Made by a program: the position numbers and the translations under genes. This document shows positions 45,426-57,278 of a stretch of 64,000 bases of DNA, in pieces (the stretch's first letter is position 1; every line of letters starts with the position of its first letter). Source of the stretch: Sternotherus odoratus (lineage: Eukaryota > Chordata > Testudines > Kinosternidae). The notes below the pieces were generated by a model, which made no database searches, had not been told where the DNA came from, and saw only the letters and a list, made by a program, of their open reading frames with translations. The DNA is taken from the NCBI GenBank assembly GCA_032164245.1, contig JAVMKO010000003.1:92751890-92815889 (forward strand). The letters run 5' to 3'.

Positions 45426-45749
45426 CGGCGCTTCCAGGCCCCAGCGCGGAGCCGTCCCAGCGAAAAGCTCAAAAGAGCCAAAAATTCCCTAACTAGCCCA
45501 AAAGATCTCCGCGGGCCGCATCCGGCCCGCGGGCCGTAGTTTGGAGACCCCTGCTTTAGCTGATAGGTATCTCCAGAATACAGATATCTTGTGTATTCTG
45601 AGCAAACCTATATTGGCTTTGCAGTACTAACACTAGCACAAGTTTGATTTTGGTTGAAAAGTAAGTAGATAATACTTATTTATATGGGGAGTCACTATGC
45701 CAAGTGAGAATGGGCCACATAATCACCGTTTATCAATTTCTTAGTTAAC

Positions 45750-45990
45750 AGGAGAGTTGGTAGTCTAGGGATTAAATCAGAACTGATGACTTTATTCCCA
45801 GCTCTGCCACTATTTTACTGTGTGTGATTTGGAGTGTTACTTAATCTCTTTGTATCCCTGTTCAACCATCAATTAAATGGCTGTGATACTATTTACCTAT
45901 CTCCCAAGGCTGCTGTGAAAATTAAATGATTGTAATGCCCACAAAAACCTTTGGCACCATATAAAATCATGTTTATTATGGATACTGCAA
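45750..45990 (+). repeat. MIR SINE, nearly full length
   Basis: The order is typical of MIR: a gctctgccactattttactg block, then tgtgtgatttggag, tacttaatctctttg, a taaatggctgtgatac block, a gctgtgaaaattaaatga block and a tttattatgg end. It is old and diverged. Confidence 0.8.
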
Positions 45991-46431
45991 CCTTTTGTCA
46001 GCTACATTTATAGTCAAAGCTAATTTAATTTGAAAGCCTAAACTTCACTCAATAAGACGTACCGAAGAGCCATGTCTATACATATTTTGAAAGTAATGGT
46101 GCATGTCTAGAAAAAAATTTACCCAATATAACATAGAGCTCACTACATAATAAATATTTTCTGGTGAGATATATTTCTGTAGACAGAAGAATTAATAGAT
46201 TTTTTTTCTTGGCATGTAATATGAAGGGTTGCTGAATAATACAGTTACAATGTTACCATGCAAATAACCACAGAGAACTTAGAACTGGAAAAAAATTAGA
46301 ATTCACTTTGTCCATCTCCTTTCCAAGGATGAATTACTCTGTACGGTATAGTCAATTGCTTTTTCCAGTCTGTTTTCAAATTGTTCAGAAGATGTCATTT
46401 TCTAAATTTGTATTAACATGCACAAATAATA

Positions 46432-46537
46432 GGCTGAGACTTTCAAAGCTGACTAGTGGATTTAACTGCATGACTCCTTAATTTAACTCAGAAGTGTGAG
46501 AATAAATCCCCTAGTTGGCTTTGAAAAAATCTCAGCC
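46432..46537. repeat. Foldback MITE-like element, about 106 bp
   Basis: The left end ggctgagactttcaaagct and the right end agctttgaaaa-like sequence ending atctcagcc are inverted repeats of about 35 bp with the shared core ctag and ggattta. Confidence 0.65.
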
Positions 46538-46838
46538 ACAAAAACCGCAATGCCAAAGTGTAATGATGGGATGAAGGTCAGTACCGGCAACAGCTGAAGT
46601 AAAGCAGGAGTGCTCTCAATGAAAAGAAAGTTCACTGAGGGAACATTATGAGTTGCAAAGAAGCAAATAATTTAAAAGTCTTTAGGCATCTGAGCTATTA
46701 AGATGGGCTTTGAACGGGCAATGCCCCAATACCAGTAAAAAAATAATAATAAAGAAGACTTTTTAAAGGAGAAAATGTCAACTACTGGGGCTCAAGACTT
46801 GTCACTGACTGCCTCACCAACCGTGCCCACCAACAATG

Positions 46839-47155
46839 CAGTGTTGCCCACTATTCACAATTTTATCACAAATCTTGTGATATTTGTTTTTTTCTGAATG
46901 CCCCAACTCCTCCTGGGGCTGTATGAAAATCTCAGCTTTCAATTTCACAAAAAAAGATTGTGGCTCTCTTGTTTGTGGAGAAAAGCTTAGAAATATGATC
47001 TGAGTGCATGTTAAACACTGTGAAACCAGAAAACAAATAAAAAGAACCCTTAATTAATAATTGGGGGAAAACCATAAACTCATGCTTTTCACGAAAATCT
47101 TATGATGCTTAGCTGCTGCCACATGATATTTGAACGCTTAGGATTGGCAAAACTG
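46839..47155. repeat. Possible hAT-like remnant (cagtgttgcc type)
   Basis: The left end cagtgttgcccactattcac and the reversed right end cagttttgccaatcct form a short inverted repeat. I see no 8-bp duplication. The left part resembles a turtle repeat with cacaattttatcacaaatc. Confidence 0.35.
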
Positions 47156-47701
47156 CCTGGCCCCAACAACATCAGGAAGAGACTGCAACAAGTCACCTCA
47201 AATTCTTATCCACCACACAATAAAGAAACAATTTCATTTTTCAATCAAAATGGATGGATCACACAGTCAGATTATGCCATGGCGATGAACGGAAGACTCA
47301 GGAGATTAACAAAAAATAAAATTTTGATTTTTGAAAATTAAAGCTATAACTTGATAGGTTGTGCACTAACCCTTCACAAGAACATGGAATGAAAAGGGAA
47401 GTAATATTTTTTAACAATGATTGCAGGGTAAAAGGCTAAGTGCATATTGATGTTTTGTTTCCTTATTTTTTGGGGTATTGATGTAAACTAAGAAAATTGT
47501 TTAATAATATGCTTAAAATTCCAATAAACAGGGAGTTCAAAATCTTTCAAATATAAGTGGTGGGCATGTTATGCTTCCAGGCAAACGTTGGGCTAAAAAA
47601 AAGAAAAGAATGTGTGAATTATTCTGTGCCAGCATAAATCTTTCTAATGGCATCACAATCTCTAACCCCGTATTCTCACCCACAGCTCAGTTTGCACTTG
47701 C

Positions 47702-47884
47702 CTGCATTATATTGCATTGCTGGATAGCCATGTGCTGCAGCCGACTGGCTTCCTCCTGAAGTCTGAGAGCAGTGTGACATATCTGCAGGCTGGTGACTAC
47801 CTCTTCAGGCATCCTTAAGGCACTCTGGCAGACCTGTACGGCATGAACCTTTGGCTTCAGTGACTCCATTTCCGACAGCAGATG
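47702..47884 (-). CDS. SYNE1: SYNE1 exon followed by a GC donor site
   Basis: This 183-nt exon (61 codons, phase 0/0) starts H-L-L-S-E-M-E-S-L-K-P-K-V after acceptor atttctag and ends Q-Q-C-N-I-M-Q. The sequence after the last codon is CAG/gcaagt, so the donor is GC rather than GT. The next exon starts E-A-V-V-Q, exactly as the human protein continues, which fixes the junction here. No GT lies close enough to be an alternative without changing the protein. Confidence 0.93.
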
Positions 47885-50074
47885 CTAGAAATAAAATTGG
47901 TGCCATAGTAAGTCATTCTCCCATGAATTCCAAAGACAATTCACACAGCCAGTTATTAACAAGAGTGAGTTCAACCAGCAAAATAAAAGATGAATTAGAT
48001 TACCCACAGTTCAATGAAGCATAACCAGGGCATGCTCAGAATGGAGTTGCTTGTTGATTTTGTCGTAAATATTATTTTTTATTCTTAATTAAATAAAGTA
48101 TATTTCAACTATTGAAGAGAAACAAAGACAATTTAATTAAATCACTTCATGAACCCCCTCTAAAACAAACCAATGTTTATCCCTGTTTATGGGTTTACAT
48201 CTAGACTGAAAGTAATTCTTTATTCTAGAAAATACATACAAAAATGCTTAAAAACCAAACAATTTCTGAGCAACAGGCATTTGTTCAATCTTATTTATAT
48301 GCACATTTTAAATGTAAAACCCATTATTTGTGCTCATAATCCTCCTTTGAAAATTTAGAGCGTGGCTAGAAATGATGATGTTCAAAATTAAATAAGCAAT
48401 GAAATGGAACAAAATGCAACTACATAAGGATCCTTCCCCTTGAATAAGCACCATCTGGCCTCCTTTGTTTATCTGGCCTCTCTCCAAGCATCTATTCTTC
48501 CCACACTGCATGTGCCTAACTTCCATTCATATACATGAGACCTGCATATACACAATTACAGGGGGACAGATTAGGTCTACATTCATTGTATTGTCATTGA
48601 GGAGTTGACTGAATTCTCAATACAAAAAATGCATGAATGAAGACGTGTAAACATATGAAGTCTGAAATTTTAAATTTAACAGGCTGAAGCCTCAGTATGA
48701 AACATTTGACAGTATAAAGTACAGGCACTGGTCCCTTTCCCCCTCTATTGTGCCCCCAGGGTTATGTCAATGGAATTTTGGTGTTGGCCAAGGGGAAGAC
48801 CCTGAGATCTGGAGCAACTGATGTGTTGTGGCTTATTTTCCCCTTTATGGAGGAGGGTGGATGATATAAAGATCAGTGGTGTGTTCTTATTTCTTCTCCA
48901 AACACCTTTGCTCCAGATTTTCCCCTGATAGGTCCCCTACTCACCATAATGGACAGCTTTATTTTGGAACTGACATTCAGGACACTCTGTGCACTGCATG
49001 ACAAGTCAGTCTCCCTCAAAGAATCTATCCCTTTCACTTCTCATGCATGGGCTTGGTTTGATGGCAGCATAGCCACTCTGCAGCTGTCCATACGGAGTGT
49101 ATAGTTTCCCCTTTTGTAGCTCTACCTATCAAGGGGCAGGACTTGACCTATCAAGAATAATCTGGTAACTGCTTTACAGTTTATTTGTCATCACCTTTCC
49201 TCTATACTCCAGGTGGGTGATGGGATGGTTCACAGGGTGATATAGTTCATTGTGATATGCAGAGAATTGGCTTATTAACAAGAGTAATGCATTTAAATCC
49301 ACATGCAAAGCTCCAAACATTCACTCTTATCTATGTTTGTAGATTTTCATCTTTTCCAAGAACAAAACAAAACTCCATTCTCTCAGAGGTTTAATCACAG
49401 CAAACCAGCCAATGTCTAGCTAGTGCTGACAGAAGGAGGGCAGTTAACAGTGTAGTTCTGTATTAGTCTGGAGTAGGAAATTGTAATCAAGTACTGGTTA
49501 AACCGATACATGAGGCAGAGAACAAAAGGTAATCACAAGCAAATCTCCATAACAGACCAACTGAAATACAAAAAAACTGCTAAATTCTGTGGAGGCAGAG
49601 ATGGTTAGTAGATAGAGCAATGTACTGGTATTCAGGGACCTGGATTCTATTCCTTTTTTGGCCGCTGGCCTTTTGGGTGGGTGGGCTAGTCAGTCCATCT
49701 TTTATGTCTGTTCCCCCCCGTAAAATGGAGATAATGATGCTGACCTTCTTTGTAAAGCTCAGAGATCTACTGATGGAATAGGCTATACAAAGGCTATTAT
49801 TATTATGGGGTTGATTGTAACTTTAGGGACAGTCCTGAGGTAGGTGCGTGTGCTCAAGCTGCATCAACTGAGAAATAGCCCTATGAAGCATTCTACCTTG
49901 GAGACACCCGTCTAGGTAAAAATTCCTGCCCTGCTTACCCAATGCCTATGGATAATTTGGGGCTGGCTTCCAATACCCTGACTCACAGTAAGTAGTGCCT
50001 TACTCCCTGGGCACCCCACTGATTAGAGCAGCTCAGTTCGCTTCAATGTTATCTTTGTGGCTTAACCCTTTTAC
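47885..50074 (-). other. SYNE1 intron, 2.2 kb
   Basis: It contains a SINE at 49595-49807 and trace amniote repeats near 49950-50040. The rest, 47890-49590, has no feature that I can support. Confidence 0.45.
49595..49807 (+). repeat. MIR-like SINE
   Basis: A head with gtagatagagcaatgtactg and gacctggattctattcc is followed by gtaaaatggagataatgatg and a gtaaagctcagagatctac tail ending in tattattattat. This is the MIR order in plus orientation. Confidence 0.75.
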
Positions 50075-50197
50075 CTGTCTGTGAGAAAGCTGTTCTTTTA
50101 GACTCAAACGCCCAAGCTCTGGAGAGGTCAGGGTAGCCTGGGCTTGTTCCAAAGCAGCCTGTAGAGTTTTCACCTCAGTTTCTAATTTCTTCATATC
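50075..50197 (-). CDS. SYNE1: SYNE1 exon, short coiled-coil exon
   Basis: This 123-nt exon (41 codons, phase 0/0) starts D-M-K-K-L-E-T-E-V-K-T after acceptor ttttttgcag and ends L-S-H-R-Q/gtaaaagg. The block LEQAQATLTSPELGRLSLKE differs from human at a single position (E-L versus E-V), which makes this one of the best conserved exons in the window. Confidence 0.96.
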
Positions 50198-53100
50198 CTG
50201 CAAAAAACAATATTTAGGAACAAACAAGAAAGAAATGAATATCGTAAATATATATGGCATGTAATCCACACACAACACCAGTTTTTTTCAATATAAACTA
50301 AAATGTATCCCCATATTGACAGGGTACATGTCACCTCAGGATGAAACGCACAGACAAAATTTCTCAATACTTTAAATGACTGCTTCTTGGAGCTGCTGGT
50401 ACAGGAACCCACAAGGGGAGAGTCAATTCTCGATTTAGTACTGAGTGGAGCACAAGATTTGGTCCAAGAGGTAACTATAACAGGACCCGTTTGGAAAGAG
50501 TGATCATAATATAACAACATTTAACATTCCTGTGGTGAGAAGAACACCTCAGCAGCCCAACACTGTGGCATTTAATTTAAAAAAGGGGAACTATGCAAAA
50601 ATGAGGGGGTTAGTTAAACAGAAATTAAAAAGTTACTAGAGTGAAACCCATGGACACTTTTCAAAGACACCTTAATAGAGGCCCAACTTAAATGTATACT
50701 CCAAATTAAAAAACACAGTAAAAGAGCCACCGTGGCTTAACAACCATGTAAAAGAAGCAGTGAGAGATAAAAAGGCATCCTTTAAAAAGTGTAAGTCAAA
50801 TCCTAGTGAGGTAAATAGAAAGGAGTATAAATACTGCCAAATTAACTGTAAAACTGTAATAAGAAAAGTCAAAATGGAGTTTGAAGAACAGCTAGCCAAA
50901 AACTCAAAAGATAATACCAAGATGTTTTTTAAGTACATCAGAAGCAGGGCGCCTGCTAAAACAACCAGTGGGGCCCCTGGACGATCGAGATACAAAAGGA
51001 GCACTTAAAGATGATAAAATCATTGTGGAGAAACTAAATTAATTATTTGCTTCAGTCTTCATGGCTGAGGATGTTAGGGAGATTCCCAAACCTGAGCCGT
51101 CCTTTGTAGGTGACAAATCTGAGGAATTGTCACAGATTGAAGAGTCACTAGAGGAGGCTTTGGAATTAATTCATAAACTTAACTGTAACAAGTCACACGA
51201 ACCAGATGGCATTCCCCAAGAGTTCTGAAAGAACTCAAATGTGAAATTGTGAAACTATTAACTGTGGTTTGTAACCTGTCCTTTAATCAGCTTCTATACC
51301 CAATGACTGGAAGATAGGTAATGTAATGCCAATATTTAAAAAGGACTCTAGAGATGATCCCGGCAACTACAGACTGGTAAGTCTAACGTCAGTACCGGGC
51401 AAATTAGTTGAAACAACAGTAAAGAATCAAATTGTAAGACACATAGAAGAACATAAATTGTTGGGAAAAAGCCATTATGGTTTCTGTAAAGACAAATCAT
51501 GTTTTACTAATCTATTAGAGTTATTTGAAGGGCTCAACAAACATGTGGACAAGGGGGATCCAGTGGACAAATATAATCCAGTGGATTTAGATTTCCAGAA
51601 AGCCTTTGACAAGGTCCCTCACCAAAGACTTTTATGTAAATTAAGTTGTCATGAGATAAGAAGAAAGATCCTTTCATGGACTGAGAACTGGTTAAAAGAC
51701 AGGGAACAAAGGGTAGGAATAAATGGTAAATTTTCAGAATGGATAGGCGTAATAGTGGTGTTCCCCAAGGGTCAATCCTCGGACCAATCCTATTCAATTT
51801 ATTCATAAATGATTTAGAGAAAGGGGTAAACAGTGAGGTGGCAAAGTTTGCAGATGATACTAAACTGCTCAAGATAGTTAAGACCAAAGCAGACTGAAGA
51901 ACTTCAAAAAGACCTCACAAAACTAAATGATCCGGCAACAAAATGGCAAATGAAATTTAATGTGGATAAATGTAAAGTAATGCACAATGGAAAAAATAAC
52001 CCCAACTATATATACACAATATGATGGGGTAGCTAATTTAGCTACAACAGATCAGGAATCAGGAAAGAGATCTTGGAGTCATTGTAGATAGTTCTCTGAA
52101 GATATCCACTCAGTGTGCAGTCAAAAAAGCAAACAGGATGTTAGGAATCATTAAAAAGGGATAGAGAATAAGATGGAGAATATCTTATTGCCCTTATATA
52201 AATCCATGGTACATCCACATCTTGAATAGAGATGTGGTCTCCATCTCAAAATGATATACTGGCATTAGAAAAGGTTCAGAGAAGGGCAATTAAAATGGTT
52301 AGGGGTTTGGAACGGGTCCCATATGAGGAGAGATTAAAGAGGCTAGGACTTTTCAACTTGGAAAAAAGGAGACTAAGGGGGGATTTATAGAGGTAAATAA
52401 ATCATGAGTGGTATGGAAAAAGCGAATAAGGAAAAGTGATTTACTTGTTCCCATAATATAAGAACTAGGGGCCACCAAATGAAATTAATGGACAGCAAGT
52501 TTAAAACAAATAAAAGAAAGTTCTTCACACAGCGCACAGTCAACCTGTGGAACTCCTTGCCTGAGGATGTTGTGAAGGCTGGGACTATAACAGGGTTTAA
52601 AAGAGAACTAGATAAATTCATGGAGGTTAAGTCCATTAATGTGTATTAGCCAGGATGGTGTCCCTAGCCTCTGTTTGTCAGAGGGTGGAGATAGATGGAA
52701 GGAAAGATCATTATCTGTTAGTTTCACTCCCCTTGGGACACCTGGCATTGGCCACCGTCAGTAGACAGGATATTGTGGTCTGACCTAGAATGGCCATTCT
52801 TATGTTCTTCATTTGTATCTTTTCTGTATTAGCAGCCAGCATCAGAAGAAATACCATAATTGTAATGGAAAACCATCTCCAGCACCAAGAAAGCTACATT
52901 ATGATAGAGCGGTTTCTTATTTGACTGTTAGCTTAAAAAATAAATCTTTGAGCCATTTTCTGGCCGTAAAAGTGATAATTTTTAAAAGAAATTTCCAGTG
53001 GGTGTCCTGAAAAACATTTCTGCCCCTTCGCACATGTCCTTTCCGAATTGTGGAAATCCCTCATGCACATGCACTAGGCAAGGCTAACACATGTAAATCC

Positions 53101-53469
53101 TAGTATGCGCACTAGGCAGGGCTAACATGTAAATCCTAGTATGCACACACATTGAGGAGTTTGCATGTTAAAGCACGATAGAGTGCACTCTCTTTTGGGT
53201 ACACCCATTTGGAAACGGGGACTTTACTTTCTACAGTTTTACCACAATCCAACTCCCAGTCGAGTCAGCAGAAAGACTCCCATGGACTTCAGTAGGAGCT
53301 GGATGAGACTTTGAAGATATTGGACATGGCACAATATCAGTTCCATTTCTTTTTCGATGATAAATGCTTTATTAACCACAGATGATCTATTTTGCTGTTA
53401 CTCCTACAAATATGACGACATGAAGAGTTATTCCAGCTGTCAGACAGCTATGAAGGGCACTTCAAATAC
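50198..53469 (-). other. SYNE1 intron, 3.3 kb, three quarters CR1
   Basis: Apart from the CR1 element (50335-52812), positions 53068-53154 hold a tandem pair of about 40-bp units with gcactaggcaaggctaac. The piece 52820-53060 shows nothing else. Confidence 0.55.
50335..52812 (+). mobile_element. CR1 LINE, 5' truncated, 2.5 kb, turtle type
   Basis: It is antisense to SYNE1. It starts in the C-terminal part of the endonuclease (gactgcttcttggagctg), runs through the linker and reverse transcriptase, and reaches the CR1 3' end (tggccattcttatgttctt). The best preserved piece, 51326-51808, reads D-P-G-N-Y-R-L-V-S-L-T-S-V-P-G-K and later LDFQKAFDKVPHQRLL. This covers early reverse transcriptase motifs; the F-A-D-D catalytic motif follows in another frame near 51850. 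Several frameshifts and stops make it inactive. The match to turtle CR1 is close along the whole length. Confidence 0.95.
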
Positions 53470-53655
53470 CTTGGCTGCATCCTGGAGATTTTGGAGCCGC
53501 AGTTTGATAATTTGCTGTAGCTCTTCCGTCTGCCGCCCTAGTTCCGACACTTGCTGAGTCATCCCTTCAGTACAGTAAACACTTGAAAGATATTCTATCT
53601 TCTCATTCATGGACTCGAGATCACCATGAATCTCTTCAGATTCTTCAAGCGTGGT
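53470..53655 (-). CDS. SYNE1: SYNE1 exon, spectrin-repeat helices
   Basis: This 186-nt exon (62 codons, phase 0/0) starts T-T-L-E-E-S-E-E-I-H-G-D-L-E-S-M after acceptor ccatccag and ends L-Q-N-L-Q-D-A-A-K/gtatttg. The segment Y-L-S-S-V-Y-C-T-E-G-M is nearly the human sequence. The codon at the splice junction is intact on both sides. Confidence 0.95.
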
Positions 53656-55249
53656 CTGGATGGAAGAACCATATCACCAGAGTTAAGTGACAGCAACACA
53701 TTTAGGCAAGTGTTCAACGTTAAACACACTTTTTTTTAGCACAGCACTTAAAAACCTTCGTATTCGTAAGCATACGATTAAGTTCCATGGACTTCAGTTA
53801 GACTTCCTGTTGGGCATGAACTTCAGAACTTTAGTTTATTAAGGCCATAAAACACTAGCATAAATTTTATCATTTTAGAAGCTGCACCTCTCCACACACG
53901 AGTTTTTAAAAGAATTTCTCCATATACATTATCTTGTTGTTACATAAAAATATAATACACACTAAGTATGCTCTGATTCAGCCTGGACATCTGCTGGGCC
54001 TACATGGCAGCATAAAGATCTCAGGTGGAAGAAACAGTCTGGTGGCTGAGACAGTGGGTGTTAGCTCTGCCTAAAAAGTAGATGGCCTGCCCAGGACAAA
54101 GCATACGCAGGATGCCTTGGTGTGTGCTGAATCACTAGCTTGTAACAGCGGGGTGGGAAACTGTCACGGATGGCAGAATCAGCAGCTTCCTCAAAATGAA
54201 CTCCCTTGGAGAAGAGCAACTTCACTAATACAGGGAAGTGTAACTTATACCTTCCTGCTCTAGTGAGAATTATACACGTGGGGCCAGATTCACCAACACA
54301 TGATTTTCTTTTGGTCTTGGTCAGATGACGGCACCTGCTGTTGGGTTGGATTCATTTTCTGTTGACATACTGGGATGGTCTGAGTCTCAGAACCATGCAA
54401 CGCTCCGCTATTCTCATGTCTGCACAATCCACACAGTCATACACAACACTGTTCAGGGGACATCAAAATTTGTGGATAAGCAGAGATGTGGAATATTCAG
54501 GGAGCAACTAGGAAAGTGGCTACATTTCCCATAGGATGGTTCCGATAAGGAAGCTTTTCAGCTCCTGAGGCCAAGACAATGGACTTGGGAAAATATAAGG
54601 GGAGCAAAAAGACATTTTAGTTATCCATCTCTTAGTGGACATGGGGTACAGCACTCTCTGAGCCTGTGAAAACTGGATTCCCTAGCCTGGCAGGCTAGAT
54701 ATGCTGGTAACTAGATGTAAGTAAGAAAACTGCTTAGGCAAAGACTGTAACTCACTAAAATTAAGTTGTAGTCAATAAAAAGCTTATATTGTTTTGTTTA
54801 TAACCATCCCTGTCTCTTTCTCTTGACTAGTATCACTTAAATCTGTTCTTTGTTAGTAAACTTATTCTTCATTTTACTTATTGTAAATTTCAGTGCTGTT
54901 ATAATTGAATTAAAGTGTGAGTCCTCAATTAAACTAACAGGCTGGTATGCGATCTGTCTCTTTAGAAGCAGCAAACAATAATTTCTGTGAATGTCCAAGT
55001 GAGAGGAACTGAACACTGCAGAGAGCTGTCTTTGGGAGAACTTGGGTTCACCGTATGTTACCTGCAAGGCAAGGTTTAGACTGGCAGAGTCGCAGGGGTT
55101 GCTGGTAAAGCAGATAGACACACGCAGTCTAATCTCTCTCCTGCTGAGGCAGAAGAGTAATACAGTAGCTTACGGTTCTCGGTATCCTGAACAGAATGTC
55201 ACAAATAGGCATTAAACTGTCCTTTGAAATCTGTAGTTCATATGGTCAC
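53656..55249 (-). other. SYNE1 intron, 1.6 kb
   Basis: Positions 53660-54640 show no recognisable element. The second half holds an LTR-like remnant (54640-55180). Confidence 0.4.
54640..55180 (+). mobile_element. Degraded LTR-retroelement LTR
   Basis: The order actgcttaggcaaagactg, taactcactaaaattaagtt, tccctgtctctttctctt and gttagtaaacttattctt resembles an LTR family I associate with turtles (the last block being the polyadenylation region). No intact ends or duplications are visible. Confidence 0.5.
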
Positions 55250-55387
55250 CTGGTATGCCATAAACTGGTCACGAAGCTGGGAAGCAGAATTCCATGTGAT
55301 GCTACCATGCACTAGACTCTTAGCTTTCTCGATCCATTTCAGTATGAACTCCAGCATCTCACTATATTCTTCCAAGTGTGAAGCAGC
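55250..55387 (-). CDS. SYNE1: SYNE1 exon, spectrin repeat with conserved Trp
   Basis: This 138-nt exon (46 codons, phase 0/0) reads A-A-S-H-L-E-E-Y-S-E-M-L-E-F-I-L-K-W-I-E-K at its start and ends Q-F-M-A-Y-Q/gtgacc. The I-L-K-W-I element is the helix-A Trp signature of spectrin repeats. It contains no long open frame from a Met, so it was found by homology and splice sites. Confidence 0.94.
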
Positions 55388-57095
55388 CTGAAAACAAAAA
55401 GATCCATTTTATAAACCTGAAAATCAATCCTGCACAAGTAGGTCTCTGAACATTTTTTAAAAGTGGCAAAAGTAGATCAATCTACCTGTTTTTAGGTGGG
55501 GAGGGTAATTTGTAATATTTTTCAATCACTTTTATTTATTCTTATTTATTTATTATTATTATTATTGAATTTAGTAAAAATATTCCACATTACAAAGATA
55601 AATTATGTATGCCTCTAAAAGCAGGTGTAACTATTTTTGGAAAGTTCTTCCTAAAGAAACTAGGACACATTAGGAGTGTGTGGGTGGACGTGCATGTTTG
55701 AGATTGTTGCACATGAATGTATTCTCCCTTCCTGCTCCGCTCAAGACTCCCACTTACGTATAGTCATTCTTATCTTTGTGCCTTATCTTAGGCTGTCCCT
55801 TATGTCTCTATTCCCTGCCTGCAATCCCACACATTCCCCTCCTCTCTATTTAAAGCTGACTTTCTCTCTCCATCCTATCAATGTTAATTCTCCAAAAGAA
55901 GAAAAGCGGTATACTTATTTTAAAAATACAAAGCCAAAAACTGCACTGCTTTCTGATACACCCACTTTTCTGGTTAGTGAGTACATTATAACTCTGATTC
56001 TCTACTGATTTAATAGGAATAACTCTGCTGAAATCAATGGATTTGCACTGTAAGAATGGAGACAGACCCTGTGAATCTAAATTGTATTGTTTGTCTAAAG
56101 CACTTAGACTGTAAAGCTTCTTGGGGTGGGGAATGGGGTTTTGTGTTGTGCTTTGTATTGTGATGAACTAAAATATTGGACAACAAATAACTCTTCCATC
56201 AAGCACTTTTTGCTAATGGAAAATTATTCTGGCAGATATTTTTGACCTTCTTTTGGGAAAACTTTTCAGCAGAAGCAATGGAAAATAATACCATGAAACA
56301 GCATTCACTTCAAGTTCTGTAAAGTCTCAAAACATTTCAAAAATGCTCATGATGTATCAGGATTATGGATGGCAGGACCACAAAAAGTCCCATCCCCTCA
56401 CTCTTATCTCAACAATTCAACTTATCTCAACAATGCCAAGATGGTACCTCAACCTCCCTTGTTAGTCCTTTTTTCTATGGCTCAATTGCTTGCACTGATC
56501 CAAATTTAGCAAAGCATGTGTTCAATTAGACTTTGCACATTGAAGTCAATAGGACAAAGCATGTGCTTACATGCTTTGCTGAGTAGGAACAGACTGCTGA
56601 ATTGGAACCATTTTTAGTTATTTTCTTTCTAGACTTTTCTATTGCTGTATACAGGCTATGATCACCCAGCCCGTTCCCTTACCCCCCATATCCAAATGAA
56701 TATGAAGGGGAAGCTGCACTAGCAAGATTAAACTCCAGAGGAGGGGGCAGGTACTGCACTGGGTATGCTGCTGTTGGAAGGCAGCTTTAAAACCTGGTTA
56801 GGTCTCTATAGGGACTTTGCTGACACATCTCCTGGCAAAGGGGCTGAATCAGCACCTCTCCACATCAGAATTATTCCACCCTCCTGACTTGGCCATGCTT
56901 CATTCAGCCAGACTTACATCTGCCTAAGGCCCATCCACAAAGAGTGAATTTGGCCCGAAAATGCAAAATTACACATTATTCCGAGGGACAATAATGCTTT
57001 TATGTAACTATTCAAAAAATACAAGTCATTAATCAGAAATCGCCATTTTCTTGGAGCCTCTAAAAGGAAATAAATGTGATGATTTGACACCATAC
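55388..57095 (-). other. SYNE1 intron, 1.7 kb
   Basis: It contains an (att)n-rich stretch (55540-55567), a SINE-tail trace (56095-56165, gtaaagcttcttggggtggg), and a foldback relative of 3846-3910 at 56506-56600. No coding sequence. Confidence 0.45.
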
Positions 57096-57278
57096 CTGGT
57101 TGAGTTTGGCTGCTCTGTACTCAGCTTGCCTAATGGTCTGTTGGTGTAGCGCAGTCAGTTGCTCTATCCTGTTAGCCAGCTGTTTAGCCAGCTGGTTGTT
57201 CTGCTCTGAGAAATCTTGTACAGATGCGTCCAATTCCACCAGCTTTAGATTGCAGCTGTCCAATTCCTCACCTAGAAT
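57096..57278 (-). CDS. SYNE1: SYNE1 exon, spectrin repeat
   Basis: This 183-nt exon (61 codons, phase 0/0) has acceptor cttgttccag and donor CAG/gtatgg. It begins I-L-G-E-E-L-D-S-C-N-L-K-L-V-E-L and contains the conserved block LTALHQQTIRQAE before ending A-K-L-N-Q. The Met visible just upstream in the open frame lies in the intron and is not a start. Confidence 0.95.

Larger units (their letters stand above)
44179..45553. mobile_element. hAT-type element, 1375 bp, carrying three tandem arrays
   Basis: The ends are caggggtctccaaactttt and, in reverse, caggggtctccaaactacgg. Exact 8-bp duplication ctttagct lies at 44171-44178 and 45554-45561. Nearly all of the interior is made of three successive tandem arrays, listed separately. 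Long open frames on both strands result from array period and composition. Confidence 0.94.
43570..47701 (-). other. SYNE1 intron with GC donor and AG acceptor, 4.1 kb
   Basis: In the gene's direction it begins gcaagt at 47701 and ends ctctag at 43570. It holds a Penelope inverted dimer, a 1.4 kb hAT with tandem arrays, a MIR, and two foldback elements (46432-46537 and 46839-47155). The remaining stretches, for example 47160-47690, show nothing I can assign. Confidence 0.6.

Noticed and set aside
51326..51808. Reverse transcriptase-like frame as a possible host gene or retron
   Set aside because: It aligns throughout with turtle CR1, has frameshifts at both ends, and terminates in the CR1 3' end; it is a dead LINE.
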